Of a stretch of 64,000 bases of DNA, positions 1 to 8,367 are shown piece by piece. The notes beneath the pieces were generated by a model. That model searched no databases, had not been told where the DNA came from, and saw only the letters and a list, made by a program, of their open reading frames with translations. Numbering within the stretch: position 1 is the first letter of the stretch; the number at the start of each line of letters is the position of its first letter. Position numbers and translations under genes: made by a program. The DNA is from Mycobacterium lentiflavum (lineage in GTDB: Bacteria > Actinomycetota > Actinomycetes > Mycobacteriales > Mycobacteriaceae): NCBI RefSeq assembly GCF_022374895.2, contig NZ_CP092423.2:248001-312000 (forward strand), given 5' to 3'.

Positions 1-966
1 GTGGTTGTCCAGCAGATCGCGCCAGCGATCGTCACCGAGCAGGGCGGCCCGCTCGGTCGAGCTGACGATGTCGGTGAACACGATCGTGGTCAGCAGTCGT
101 TCCGCGTCCGAGCCGCCGCGCAGGCCGGTGATGAACTCCTCGATCTCGTCCAGCATCGGAGCCGTATTACCGGTCCAGTACAAGGCATCTTCGCCCGGCA
201 ACTCCACGAAACGCGACCCGGCGATGTGCTCGGCCAGGTAGTGCGCGTGGCCAATCGGGCTGAACTCCGGATTGTCGCGATGCAGGATCAACGTTGGCGT
301 CTTGATGCGAGGAAGGATGTCGCGCACGTCGGAGTGCCGGATGGTCTCGATGACCACGCGCGCCATGCTTGGGGATGCGGCCCGGTTCCCGGAGTGGTCC
401 CACCACGCGCGGAATGCCTCGTCACTGGCAACCGACGGCGCGATGATGCCGAGCATGTCGAAGCCCTTCTCGACGGCGTCCGGCTCGACCCCCACCGTCG
501 TGTACGGCTGGGCCTCCACCTCGTCGCTGCCAATCGGGTAGTCAGGACCACGCAGCGTTCTCGCGCCGCCGTTGAAGATCACCAGGTTGCAAACCCGCTC
601 AGGGAATTCGGCGGCGAGCACCAGCCCGGCCAAGGAGGTGAACCCCGGGGCGAACACCGTCGCCCGATCGCACCCGGCCGCGTCCATGACGGCGATCGCG
701 TCCTGCGCCCAGGACCGGGGTCCGATCATGTCCAACGAGGGAACCCGCGACGACATGCCGATTCCACGTTGGTCGAACCGGATCACGCGGCTGAAGGACG
801 CCAGCCGTCGATGAAAGCGGTACATCGACGGCTCACTGTCGACACAGTCAATCGGAATGAGGGGGCCCGGCAGCACCAGCAAGTCGATCGGGCCATCGCC
901 GAAGACCTGATAGGCGATGTCGAGTTCGCCGCAACTGGCGTACCGAGTCCGCGGAACCGGCGCCAC
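1..966 (-). CDS. alpha/beta-hydrolase-fold / class III adenylyl cyclase fusion (3' end cut off by window)
   Basis: Read leftward from a GTG at 966, the frame is open to the window edge, so the C-terminus is missing. The first ~280 residues form an alpha/beta-hydrolase-like domain ([11 protein letters not shown] near residue 65, later a [14 protein letters not shown] segment). The last visible residues, [20 protein letters not shown], are the opening of a class III nucleotide cyclase catalytic domain with its first metal-binding Asp. The architecture is common in mycobacteria. The usual nucleophile elbow GxSxG is replaced by FAPGF, so the hydrolase domain is probably a non-catalytic sensor (inference). 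It starts 37 bp after the tetR stop and may be co-transcribed. No strong ribosome site precedes the GTG, so the start is tentative. Confidence 0.8.
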   Translation of the reverse strand, partial: MAPVPRTRYASCGELDIAYQVFGDGPIDLLVLPGPLIPIDCVDSEPSMYRFHRRLASFSRVIRFDQRGIGMSSRVPSLDMIGPRSWAQDAIAVMDAAGCDRATVFAPGFTSLAGLVLAAEFPERVCNLVIFNGGARTLRGPDYPIGSDEVEAQPYTTVGVEPDAVEKGFDMLGIIAPSVASDEAFRAWWDHSGNRAASPSMARVVIETIRHSDVRDILPRIKTPTLILHRDNPEFSPIGHAHYLAEHIAGSRFVELPGEDALYWTGNTAPMLDEIEEFITGLRGGSDAERLLTTIVFTDIVSSTERAALLGDDRWRDLLDNH

Positions 967-1003
967 GCCACCAGGCTAATGCAGGGCTACGACAAACCCG
1001 GGG

Positions 1004-1597
1004 CTAGCCGCCGATGATGGGCACCAGGTAGCGCCCGGCGTACTCCCGGACGGCGGTGTGATCCGAGGTGTCGAGCCGATCGGTGGGGAAGACGATGATG
1101 CCCAGCGCCACGCGCAGCAGCACGTCGGCGATGTTGGCCAGGTCGGCGTCGGGAATGTCCGCCCCGCATCTGCGCAGGGTGTGAGCGATCCCGGCGGCGA
1201 ATTGGCTGATCGGGAAGGCGTGCGATCGGGAGAACAGCCCGAACAGCTCGGGTTCGCTTTCCACGATGCGCGAGTACAGCGGGGAGTCCTGGACCAGGCG
1301 CACACCCAGCGTGAACGCCTCGATCACTGCTTGCTGCGGATTGCAGCCGGCGGTGGCCCGGTCCAAGGTGGCGAAAAAGAGCTCGCCCTCGCGCCGGACC
1401 ACCCGTTCGACCAGGTCGTCCTTGGTGGGGAAACGCCGATAGAGGGTGCTGCGGCTGACCCCGGCCCGGGCGGCGACGTCCTCCATGTTCGCGCGGCGCA
1501 CGCCGTAGGTCTCGAAGACCGCGCGCGCGGTGTCCAGGAGGGCATCGTCGGTATCGCCGCCGTCGATGAGGGTGCCGTCGAGGCGGTGTTTCCGCAT
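1004..1597 (-). CDS. TetR-family transcriptional regulator
   Basis: The protein has 197 residues. The N-terminal helix-turn-helix is typical of TetR (ALLDTARAVFETYGVRRANMEDVA, then AGVSRSTLYRRFPTKDDLV around residues 45-65). The C-terminal ligand domain is divergent, as usual. The gene is divergent from the MpaB-type oxygenase at 1689, and a palindrome at 1642-1667 lies between the two starts. The likely role is repression of itself and that neighbour, and perhaps of the downstream hydrolase/cyclase gene. The ligand is unknown. Confidence 0.9.
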   Translation of the reverse strand: MRKHRLDGTLIDGGDTDDALLDTARAVFETYGVRRANMEDVAARAGVSRSTLYRRFPTKDDLVERVVRREGELFFATLDRATAGCNPQQAVIEAFTLGVRLVQDSPLYSRIVESEPELFGLFSRSHAFPISQFAAGIAHTLRRCGADIPDADLANIADVLLRVALGIIVFPTDRLDTSDHTAVREYAGRYLVPIIGG

Positions 1598-1641
1598 GGC
1601 TCACGACCCCCTCGGCAATGTCGGTGCCCCAATGCTAGGTT

Positions 1642-1667
1642 TGAAACAAAGATACAACTTTGTGTCA
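1642..1667. promoter_or_regulatory. candidate TetR operator (inverted repeat)
   Basis: Arms TGAAACAAAG (1642-1651) and CTTTGTGTCA (1658-1667) match as an inverted repeat at 9 of 10 positions across a 6-bp spacer. The core ACAAAG/CTTTGT is perfect. It is AT-rich against a GC-rich background and sits between the divergent starts at 1597 and 1689, where a TetR operator is expected. Binding is inferred. Confidence 0.6.
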
Positions 1668-1688
1668 CTGATTCGGCGGAGGTTGGGC

Positions 1689-2657
1689 ATGACTGCCGAG
1701 AACGACCAGTTGGCCGGCCCGACGGCCGGTGCCCGTTTCGACACCGGTGTTCGGGAAGCGGTCCCGGTATTAGTCGAGGGGCCGGTCGACGACGAGATCG
1801 CAAAGGCCGCGCCGCGGCTGGGGCCCGAATCCCTGATCTGGAAGTTCTACGGCGATCACCGCACGCAATTCTTTGGGTTCCAGCGCGTCGCCGGTGTCGA
1901 GAACTGCATCGAGCAGCTTGCCCAGGGGGTGCTCGATCACTCGGTGATCTTCAGCGACACGTTGGGCCGCGCCAAGCGAACCGCGCCGCCGTTGATGAAG
2001 ACCGTCTACTCCGACGACCCACACGAGTGGGGTCGCAAGGTCCGCGACTTTCACAAACCGATCAAGGGCACCATCAGCGACGGCTCGCGGTATCACGCGC
2101 TGAACCCCGAGTTGTTCTATTGGGCGCACGCGACTTTCGTCGACCAGGTCATCTACAACACCGATACGTTCATCCGGCGGCTATCGGACGCGGAGAAGGA
2201 ACAGATCTTCGATGAGGGCAAGGTCTGGTACAGCCTCTACGGCGTCAGCGAGCGCGGCCAGCCGCAGACCTACGCCGACTTCGTCAGCTATTGGGACGAC
2301 ATGCTCGAGCGGTTCGTGCCGCACAAGACCGTCCTGTACGGCACCGGCTACATCCGCAAGGGGATTCCCGGACCGCGTTGGATGCCCAAGGGCGTTTGGC
2401 AGGTCTTGTCGGCGCCGCTGAACGCCTACACCCGTCTCGTGTTGGTCGGAACCTTGCCGCCACAGATGCGCCAAGTGTGCCAACTGGAGTGGGATGCCAA
2501 GAAGGAGAAGCGGTTTCAGCGCTTTGCGACGGTCGTGCGTGCGCTGAATCCGGTGCTCAACCGGTTGCCGCTCTGGTTGCTCTACACGCCGTGGGCGGTA
2601 ACGGCGTGGCGCCGGGCGGGCGTCGACCCGCGCCGGCTGCACAACCGCGCCGGCTAA
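1689..2657 (+). CDS. MpaB/rubber-oxygenase-like (DUF2236) protein
   Basis: The protein has 322 residues, starting at an ATG with GGAGG six bases upstream. It resembles the DUF2236 family (ER-bound oxygenase MpaB and latex-clearing rubber oxygenase domain). Typical features are FGFQRVAGVENCIEQLAQGVLDHS near residue 60, the helical segment YWAHATFVDQVIYNTDTF near residue 140, and a C-terminal PLWLLYTPWAVTAWRR segment. Family members are heme-dependent oxygenases or of unknown function, and the substrate cannot be deduced. It probably forms a regulated pair with the divergent TetR gene. Its stop overlaps the convergent amidohydrolase gene by 4 bp. Confidence 0.8.
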   Translation: MTAENDQLAGPTAGARFDTGVREAVPVLVEGPVDDEIAKAAPRLGPESLIWKFYGDHRTQFFGFQRVAGVENCIEQLAQGVLDHSVIFSDTLGRAKRTAPPLMKTVYSDDPHEWGRKVRDFHKPIKGTISDGSRYHALNPELFYWAHATFVDQVIYNTDTFIRRLSDAEKEQIFDEGKVWYSLYGVSERGQPQTYADFVSYWDDMLERFVPHKTVLYGTGYIRKGIPGPRWMPKGVWQVLSAPLNAYTRLVLVGTLPPQMRQVCQLEWDAKKEKRFQRFATVVRALNPVLNRLPLWLLYTPWAVTAWRRAGVDPRRLHNRAG

Positions 2658-3643
2658 GTGATCCGCAGCAGCCGTTCGGCATTGCCGTGTGCGATCTTCT
2701 CGCGGTCGGTGGGGGACAGCGTCGTCCGCTCGAATCCCTGGACGGCTTCGTAAGAGGATTCGTAGGGGTAGTCGATGGAGAACATCAACGCGTCGGCCCC
2801 GACCTCCAGCACGGCTCCGAGCAGCACCGCGGGTGAGAACACGCCGCTGTTGGTGAAGACGATGTTGGTGCCGAGGTAATCCGACGGCGCGCGCCGCAAC
2901 GTGCTGGTTTCCGAGAGCGACGTCGACGCGAAGCGGGTGTCGATGCGGCTGCGCTGAAATGGCAGAAACTCGCCCATGTGCCCCAAGATCATCGTCGCCG
3001 CGGGATGCCGGTCGAATACGCCGCTGAACAGGATTCGCAGTGCATGCCCGCTGACTTCGGCGGCCCAGCTCCAGGTTGCGCCGTACAACTCGGGCCGCCC
3101 CTCGATGACCTGCCAGTGATCGGCCGGCGGTGCGCCGGGGTGCAAATACAGTGGCACACCAAGGGATTCCGCCGCCGCCCACAGCTCGTCGTATGCGGGC
3201 GCGTCCAGGTAGCGGCCGCCGGGTCCTGTGATGCAGTCGTTGACCAGGGCGCCGCAGAATCCGTCTTGGGTGACGGCGCGTTCCAGTTCGATCACCGCCG
3301 CGGCGGGATCCTGCAAGGGCAACGCCGCGAATCCACGGAAGCGATCGGGATTTTCGCTGATGGCCTTCGCCAGGTAGTCGTTGGCGAAGCGCGCGTTGTC
3401 ACGGGCTTGTTCGGCGTCGATGTCGACCTGCAGGCCGGGAGATGTCAGCGAAAGCACCTGGATGTCGATGCCGGCATCGTCCATCTCGGCCAGCCGGTGT
3501 TCGCCGAAGTCGGGCAGCCGGAGTTCACAGCGCTGGGCCCATTCCGTCGTCATCCGCTTCTGCAGTTGCTGATGCTCCGTGGTGGGCTGACGCTCGGCCA
3601 GCTCCGGGATGAAAAATGCTTCTTCCAAGGCGATGTAGCGCAT
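2654..3643 (-). CDS. amidohydrolase-family (ACMSD/gamma-resorcylate decarboxylase-like) enzyme
   Basis: The protein has 329 residues. The N-terminus MRYIALEEAFFIPEL and the segment GLQVDIDAEQARDNARFANDYLA resemble 2,6- and 2,3-dihydroxybenzoate decarboxylases of the amidohydrolase-2 superfamily. The Glu of ALEEAF, the His in LYLHPG (near residue 165), the His in ILGHMGEFLPF (near residue 218) and the Asp in FSIDYPYE (near residue 285) fit the expected metal and catalytic positions. It is a non-oxidative decarboxylase or metal-dependent hydrolase, with unknown substrate. Its promoter faces that of the SDR at 3855 across a 211-bp AT-richer gap. Confidence 0.85.
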   Translation of the reverse strand: MRYIALEEAFFIPELAERQPTTEHQQLQKRMTTEWAQRCELRLPDFGEHRLAEMDDAGIDIQVLSLTSPGLQVDIDAEQARDNARFANDYLAKAISENPDRFRGFAALPLQDPAAAVIELERAVTQDGFCGALVNDCITGPGGRYLDAPAYDELWAAAESLGVPLYLHPGAPPADHWQVIEGRPELYGATWSWAAEVSGHALRILFSGVFDRHPAATMILGHMGEFLPFQRSRIDTRFASTSLSETSTLRRAPSDYLGTNIVFTNSGVFSPAVLLGAVLEVGADALMFSIDYPYESSYEAVQGFERTTLSPTDREKIAHGNAERLLRIT

Positions 3644-3732
3644 CGGCGTTCCTCACTGTCGGATTGTGCTGTCTCCCTTCGACTCTGCCTGCCCGCCGCC
3701 TATTTGCGAAATGAATATATTGCATAGTGAGT

Positions 3733-3864
3733 ATGTCTGCCGTGCATATTGATCCGACTTGGCCTGAGGTGGTGACTCGGGCGGAAACTCGTGGTTACCT
3801 CAAGGCATATTGCGGCATCCCGGTACGTCAGCCCGAGCGTGAGGAGCACAACCGATGCAAATGA
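3733..3864 (+). CDS. possible 43-residue leader ORF overlapping the SDR start
   Basis: An ATG at 3733 opens a 43-codon frame that stops inside the first codons of the SDR gene, giving a 10-bp overlap that could couple translation. No convincing ribosome site precedes it. Only a little over half of its third codon positions are G or C, well below the surrounding genes. It is kept only as a low-confidence candidate. Confidence 0.2.
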   Translation: MSAVHIDPTWPEVVTRAETRGYLKAYCGIPVRQPEREEHNRCK

Positions 3865-4643
3865 CGGGTAATACCGTTCTGGTCACAGGCGGCGGCACCG
3901 GAATCGGCCGGGGTTTGGCGGAGTCGTTCCATCGGCTCGGTAACCAGGTAGTGATCGCGGGCCGCCGTCGGGAGCTACTGCAGGCCGTCGTCGAGGCCAA
4001 CCCCGGCATCGGCTACCTGTCGCTGGACCAATCCGACGCGGCCGACGTCAGGCGGTTCGCCGTCGAGCTGACGGACCGCTATCCGGACTTCAACGTCTTG
4101 GTCAACAACGCCGGCACTCAGCGCGTCGAGGACCTCACCTCCAGCAACGTCGGCCTGGCGGAGCAGAGCATCGCGATCAACCTGCTCGGCCCGATCCGGC
4201 TCACTTCGGCACTGCTTCCGGCGCTGTTCAGAAAGCCGCGTGCCACCATCCTCAACGTGACGTCCGGCCTGGCCTTCATGCCCAGCGCGCTCACGCCGAC
4301 CTATTGCGCCTCCAAGGCCGCGTTGCACTCCTACACGCAGTCGCTGCGCTTCCAGCTTCGTGACACGGCGATCCAGGTCATCGAAATCATTCCGCCGCAC
4401 GTGCAGACCGCGCTGCAGGGCGATCGCGGATTCGACCCGAGGGCGATGCCGCTGGAGGAGTATGTCGCGGAGACGATGTCCCTGCTGCGGACGGAGCCCC
4501 TGGCCGACGAGATCGTCGTGGAGCGGGTCAAGAATTTCCGCTACGCCGAACGCGACGGCACCTACCGCGACATCTATCCGGCCTTCAACGAGGCGATGAC
4601 GGCCTGGCTGCGCAGTGCGGGCAGCACCCAGGGCGCCCGCTGA
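3855..4643 (+). CDS. short-chain dehydrogenase/reductase (SDR)
   Basis: The protein has 262 residues. The start ATG is preceded by GAGGAG. Classical SDR motifs are present: cofactor loop VTGGGTGIGRG (residues 9-19), NNAG near residue 85, and catalytic Tyr-Lys as YCASK near residue 150. The pattern RR shortly after beta-2 suggests NADP(H). It resembles DltE-like SDRs. The LuxE-like gene follows 116 bp downstream on the same strand, so it may act on the aldehyde or alcohol made by the LuxE/LuxC pair (inference). Confidence 0.88.
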   Translation: MQMTGNTVLVTGGGTGIGRGLAESFHRLGNQVVIAGRRRELLQAVVEANPGIGYLSLDQSDAADVRRFAVELTDRYPDFNVLVNNAGTQRVEDLTSSNVGLAEQSIAINLLGPIRLTSALLPALFRKPRATILNVTSGLAFMPSALTPTYCASKAALHSYTQSLRFQLRDTAIQVIEIIPPHVQTALQGDRGFDPRAMPLEEYVAETMSLLRTEPLADEIVVERVKNFRYAERDGTYRDIYPAFNEAMTAWLRSAGSTQGAR

Positions 4644-4759
4644 AAACCTTGCGGCCATACGGAATTCGCTGCGCCATAGGCTAACGTTCAGTCTTTGTAT
4701 GCCCAGTGGGGCCCGAGCCTGCATGGCGGGCGGAACCGGCATACGACAGGATCGAGGGC

Positions 4760-5851
4760 ATGGCCGATATCGACTTTTCGTTGTTGGACGTCCCGAGATC
4801 GGCACCGGTTGACGACCCCGAGGCGTACTTGCGTGCGGCGATCGCGTGGCACTTCGGTGCGGACACCGGCTCCGCCTTTTGGCTCCGGACCGCCAAGACA
4901 CTGGACTTCGATCCGTTGACGGACGTCAAGACCTTCACCGATTTGCGGCTGTTTCCCAATCTGCTGGGTGAGTTGCGCAATGTGCCGGTCGAGGATCTGA
5001 TCCCGCGCGGATACGGCTCGCCGCCGCCGGTGCCGCAGGTTTTCGAATCCGGCGGCACCACCGGGGCTCCGAAACGTACTGCGCAACTTCCGGATTGGGT
5101 CGCCCAGGTCATCGAATGGCAGACTGAGGACTTCGCCACCGGCGGTTTTGAACGCGGCCGTGGTTTTTTGTGTCTGATGCCGAGCGGCCCGCACGGCGTG
5201 GGCTTCTTCTCGCGGCTGGTCGCCGAGCGGCTTGGCTCGGCGTTTCACGCGATCGACATCGATCCGCGCTGGGTGAAGAAGATTGCCGCGCGCAATGCCG
5301 CCGGAGAGGTCGCGGCCTATGTCGAGCACGTCCTCGAGCAGGCCGCACATGTGCTGCAGACGCAGAACGTCGCGAACCTGCACGCCACTCCACCGCTGCT
5401 CGAGGCGATCGCTCGCAACGACGACCTGGTGGACTTGGTGAACGCCAAGATTCGCTATCTGTTGCTCAGCGGTGCGCACGTGGACGCCGACACGCTGGAC
5501 CTGTTGCGCGACATCTTCCCCGAGACGACGATCACGATGGCCTTCGGCAGCACGATGATTCTGTCGCAGGCGGTCACCCGAATCGAGGACGACGCATTCG
5601 TTTTCGACCCGCGGACACCGTACGTGGTGTTCTGGGTGATCGATCCCGACACCGGAGAACAAGTGCCCTACGGGCAGCTGGGCCAGGTGGTGATGAACCA
5701 CATCAGCAAGGGCATGTTCTTGCCGAACAACCTGGAACGCGACATGGCGATCCGGATGCCCGGGCCCGCTGGGCAACTCAGCGATTCGGTCAGCGCGGTA
5801 CGGCCGGTCGCCACGTTCGAGGGCGAGGCCGTCATCGAGGGCGTGTACTGA
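4760..5851 (+). CDS. LuxE-like acyl-protein synthetase / AMP-forming acid-activating enzyme
   Basis: The protein has 363 residues from the ATG at 4760, chosen because the preceding in-frame ATG at 4706 has no ribosome site and adds unconserved sequence. The P-loop FESGGTTGAPKRT near residue 95 marks the adenylate-forming superfamily, and the short length and layout (MPSGPHGVGFFSRL, then LSGAHVDADTLDLL and FGSTMIL) fit LuxE. LuxE activates a fatty acid as acyl-AMP and passes it to the LuxC reductase. The only visible Cys is in GFLCLMPS; the C-terminal acyl-accepting Cys of Vibrio LuxE is not seen, so acyl transfer may differ. The luxC-like gene starts one base after its stop. Confidence 0.75.
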   Translation: MADIDFSLLDVPRSAPVDDPEAYLRAAIAWHFGADTGSAFWLRTAKTLDFDPLTDVKTFTDLRLFPNLLGELRNVPVEDLIPRGYGSPPPVPQVFESGGTTGAPKRTAQLPDWVAQVIEWQTEDFATGGFERGRGFLCLMPSGPHGVGFFSRLVAERLGSAFHAIDIDPRWVKKIAARNAAGEVAAYVEHVLEQAAHVLQTQNVANLHATPPLLEAIARNDDLVDLVNAKIRYLLLSGAHVDADTLDLLRDIFPETTITMAFGSTMILSQAVTRIEDDAFVFDPRTPYVVFWVIDPDTGEQVPYGQLGQVVMNHISKGMFLPNNLERDMAIRMPGPAGQLSDSVSAVRPVATFEGEAVIEGVY

Positions 5852-5852
5852 G

Positions 5853-7250
5853 GTGACCGGCGAAACCCGAAGCGTGGCAACTGATTTAGTGCTGATCGAC
5901 GCGCTCGGGCCCAGCGGCGAGTACCGGACGCGCAATCGAGAGATCGTCGCTACCACGGCAGGAGTGCCGGTCGCCGAACTGAGTCTGGTGCCTGCGCTCT
6001 ATGTGTCGCGCGCCATCGGGGCGCAGCGCAAGGTCGCGCCGCTACCGGTCGCCGAGCGGGAAAAGGCATTGGCCGCGGCGGCCGACATCTTCCGTACCGC
6101 GGAGATCGGCGGCCTGGGCTTCGACGCCTATGTCGAACTGGCCAGCCGGATTTCGGGCGTACCGATCGTGGTCACCCGCACGGGGGCCCGCAACGTCGCA
6201 GACGCTGTTGCGCACGCCTTCGACGCGGTGCGCCCGGCTCAGCCGATCGGCGCGGCCCGCGACTGGCGCGACGAACGCACCCGTGCCGGCAGCGCGGTCT
6301 GGACACGGCGGGGCGAGATATTCGCCGTGCACGCCGCGGGAAACGGCCCGGGCGTGCACGGCCTGTGGCCCCAAGCGCTCGCCCTGGGCTACCGGGTCGC
6401 GGTGCGCCCGTCGCGTCGCGAGCCGTTCACCGGACACCGACTGGTTAGTGCCCTGCGCCAGGCCGGATTTCGGCCCGAGGACGTCGTCTTCCTGCCCACC
6501 GATCACGGCGGAGCCGACGAGATCATCCGCCGCGCCGACCTGGCGATGGTGTACGGCGGCCAGGACGTCGTCGACAAGTACGCCGTTGATCCGACGGTGC
6601 TGGTGAACGGACCGGGCCGGGCCAAGATCCTGATCACCGCCGATCGCGATTGGCGTGACTACCTCGACCTGATCGTCGACTCGATCGCGAATCTCGGTGG
6701 TATGGCGTGTGTCAACACCACCGCCGTGCTCTACGAGGGCGACCCCGGCCCGCTGGCTGCCGCGATCGCCGCCCGGTTGGCGACAATCGAGCCGCTGCCC
6801 ACCGAGGACGAGCGGGCGATTCTGCCCACCCAACCCGTCGACAAGGCGCGGGCGCTGGCCGCCTATCTGGCGACCAAGGCCGCCGGCACCACCGCGCTGC
6901 TCGGCGCCGATCAGGTCGTCGCCGCGGTGGGTGACGGCTATGCCGCCCTGCGCCCGGCGGTTCATCTGCTGGCCGAGCCGGATGTCGACAAGCTCAACGT
7001 CGAACTGGCCTTCCCGTGCGTGTGGGTGTCGCCGTGGTCGCGCGCCGACGGCCTGACGCCGTTGCGAAACTCGTTGGTAATAAACGTGATTACCAACGAC
7101 GACGACCTGATCGACAGCGTGCTCGGCGACCCGACCATCAGCAACGTCTACCGCGGAAACCACCCGACCTTCTACGGCGCCCCCGAGATTCCGCACGACG
7201 GATTCCTCGCGGACGCGCTGATGCGCAACAAGGGTTTCATCCGGGACTAG
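5853..7250 (+). CDS. LuxC-like acyl-CoA/fatty-acyl reductase (aldehyde dehydrogenase superfamily)
   Basis: The protein has 465 residues from a GTG one base after the luxE-like stop. It has an aldehyde-dehydrogenase fold with a LuxC-type layout: [20 protein letters not shown] (nucleotide-binding half) and candidate catalytic Cys286 in [11 protein letters not shown]. The C-terminal half ([17 protein letters not shown]) also matches LuxC. LuxC reduces an activated acyl group to a fatty aldehyde with NADPH. With the upstream LuxE-like protein it makes a plausible two-part fatty-acid reductase. No luciferase genes are nearby. Its stop overlaps rpsR by 4 bp, tail to tail. Confidence 0.82.
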   Translation: MTGETRSVATDLVLIDALGPSGEYRTRNREIVATTAGVPVAELSLVPALYVSRAIGAQRKVAPLPVAEREKALAAAADIFRTAEIGGLGFDAYVELASRISGVPIVVTRTGARNVADAVAHAFDAVRPAQPIGAARDWRDERTRAGSAVWTRRGEIFAVHAAGNGPGVHGLWPQALALGYRVAVRPSRREPFTGHRLVSALRQAGFRPEDVVFLPTDHGGADEIIRRADLAMVYGGQDVVDKYAVDPTVLVNGPGRAKILITADRDWRDYLDLIVDSIANLGGMACVNTTAVLYEGDPGPLAAAIAARLATIEPLPTEDERAILPTQPVDKARALAAYLATKAAGTTALLGADQVVAAVGDGYAALRPAVHLLAEPDVDKLNVELAFPCVWVSPWSRADGLTPLRNSLVINVITNDDDLIDSVLGDPTISNVYRGNHPTFYGAPEIPHDGFLADALMRNKGFIRD

Positions 7251-7495
7251 CGGCCGGCGACGTAAGGCAACAGCGCCATCTCGCGGGCATTTCGGATCGC
7301 GGTGGCCACCTGCCGTTGCTGTTGCACCGTCAGGCCGGTGACGCGGCGGGACCGGATTCGGCCCCGTTCGGAGAGGAATATCTTCAGCGTCGTAATATCT
7401 TTGTAGTCCACGTGTTTGACGCCGAGACTGCTGAGCAGGTTCTTCTTTTTCTCGACCGGTTGGGTACGGCTCGGACGGCTCTTCTTGGCGGCCAT
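7247..7495 (-). CDS. rpsR: 30S ribosomal protein S18, zinc-independent paralog
   Basis: The protein has 82 residues. The core [25 protein letters not shown] is S18. It contains no cysteine, so it is the C-minus paralog used under zinc limitation. It is the last gene of the rpmB-rpmG-rpsN-rpsR operon, one base after rpsN, downstream of a Zur box. In M. tuberculosis the equivalent is rpsR2. Confidence 0.95.
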   Translation of the reverse strand: MAAKKSRPSRTQPVEKKKNLLSSLGVKHVDYKDITTLKIFLSERGRIRSRRVTGLTVQQQRQVATAIRNAREMALLPYVAGR

Positions 7496-7801
7496 CTACC
7501 AACTCGCCTTTCGTATGCCGGGAAGTTGCCCCTGGTGGGCCAGCTCGCGCACCCGCACCCGGGACAGCCCGAATTTGCGCAGGTGCCCGCGGGGACGACC
7601 GTCGACCGAGTCACGGTTGCGTACCCGCACCGCGCTGGCATCGCGAGGCTGGCGGGCGAGCGCCGCCTGTGCGGCCAGCCGCTGCTCGGGATCACTTGCC
7701 GGAGAACGGATGATCTGTTTGAGCAGGGCGCGGCGCTCCGCATAGCGGGCCACGATCGCGCGACGCTGGTCGTTCTTGACGATCTTGGATCTCTTGGCCA
7801 T
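7496..7801 (-). CDS. rpsN: 30S ribosomal protein S14, zinc-independent paralog
   Basis: The protein has 101 residues, the longer S14 form without zinc-ribbon cysteines. Recognisable parts are [14 protein letters not shown] at the start and the C-terminal [20 protein letters not shown], which carries the S14 signature. It replaces zinc-binding S14 in small subunits made under zinc starvation. It directly abuts rpmG upstream and rpsR downstream. Confidence 0.95.
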   Translation of the reverse strand: MAKRSKIVKNDQRRAIVARYAERRALLKQIIRSPASDPEQRLAAQAALARQPRDASAVRVRNRDSVDGRPRGHLRKFGLSRVRVRELAHQGQLPGIRKASW

Positions 7802-7966
7802 TCAGCGTTCCTCCCGGAACTCGACGTGGCGGCGGACCACCGGGTCGTACTTGCGCAGCGTGAGCCGGTCGGGGTCGTTGCGCCGGTTTTTGCGGGTGAT
7901 GTAGGTGTAGCCGGTGCCGGCCGTGGAGCGGAGCTTGACGATCGGGCGAATCTCGTTGCGCGCCAT
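7802..7966 (-). CDS. rpmG: 50S ribosomal protein L33, zinc-independent paralog
   Basis: The protein has 54 residues, [20 protein letters not shown] onward, ending [12 protein letters not shown]. It matches L33 ([21 protein letters not shown]) but lacks both CxxC pairs. Its ATG overlaps the rpmB stop in the string TGATG, and its stop directly precedes rpsN. Confidence 0.95.
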   Translation of the reverse strand: MARNEIRPIVKLRSTAGTGYTYITRKNRRNDPDRLTLRKYDPVVRRHVEFREER

Positions 7967-8202
7967 CAGATTCGCTGACCTTCTCGGCGCAGTCGCGCGA
8001 CAACGGCCTCGATGCCGTCACGGTCGACGACCTTGATGCCCTTGGCGCTGACCCGCAACGTGATGCGCCGGCCCTCCGACGGCAGATAGTACGTCTTGAC
8101 TTGAATATTGGGCGACCACCGCCGCGAGGTTCGGCGATGCGAGTGCGACACCGCGTTACCGAAACTCACTGTGCGGCCGGTGACCTGACAATGCTTGGAC
8201 AT
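7966..8202 (-). CDS. rpmB: 50S ribosomal protein L28, zinc-independent paralog
   Basis: The protein has 78 residues, starting [16 protein letters not shown]. The ATG at 8202 is chosen because L28 begins there; an upstream in-frame start at 8253 adds foreign sequence. It has a single Cys, so no zinc knuckle. It is the first gene of the four-gene operon, whose promoter region carries the Zur box at 8282-8302. Confidence 0.94.
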   Translation of the reverse strand: MSKHCQVTGRTVSFGNAVSHSHRRTSRRWSPNIQVKTYYLPSEGRRITLRVSAKGIKVVDRDGIEAVVARLRREGQRI

Positions 8203-8281
8203 GACGGCTCCTTTCCACGGGGTTGTCGGGCCGAAACGGCACAATCCAACCAACGAGTCGACGTTTGACAGGTTCCACGGT

Positions 8282-8302
8282 TATTGAAAATCATTTTCGA
8301 CA
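8282..8302. promoter_or_regulatory. Zur box upstream of the ribosomal operon
   Basis: The core TTGAAAATCATTTTC is the mycobacterial Zur operator as I know it (inverted repeat around ATCAT). The copy lies 80-100 bp upstream of rpmB. Zinc-loaded Zur would repress the C-minus ribosomal genes here. Confidence 0.88.
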
Positions 8303-8336
8303 AGGCCTGCCCGGCACTGTACCGTGGCGGAGGCGT

Positions 8337-8357
8337 TATTGAAAATCATTTGCAATA
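8337..8357. promoter_or_regulatory. Zur box overlapping the mrf ribosome site
   Basis: This is a second palindrome, TATTGAAAATCATTTGCAAT plus A, with arms TATTG/CAATA. It ends 10 bases before the mrf ATG and touches its AAGGAG ribosome site. Two Zur boxes, centres about 55 bp apart, thus serve the divergent ribosomal operon and mrf. Confidence 0.88.
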
Positions 8358-8367
8358 AGGAGTTGGG

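Noticed and set aside
1..1017. Long rightward open frame at the left edge
   Set aside because: It is the antisense of the hydrolase/cyclase gene; its translation is Arg/Gly/Asp-rich with no motif, as usual for high-GC shadow frames.
3733..3864. 43-codon ORF as a confident gene
   Set aside because: Poor third-position GC and no ribosome site; kept only as a low-confidence feature because of its overlap with the SDR start.
8281..8360. The two AT-rich repeats as IdeR/Fur or transposon ends
   Set aside because: The core TTGAAAATCATTTTC fits Zur, and the neighbouring zinc-independent ribosomal genes and mrf support it; no transposase is present.
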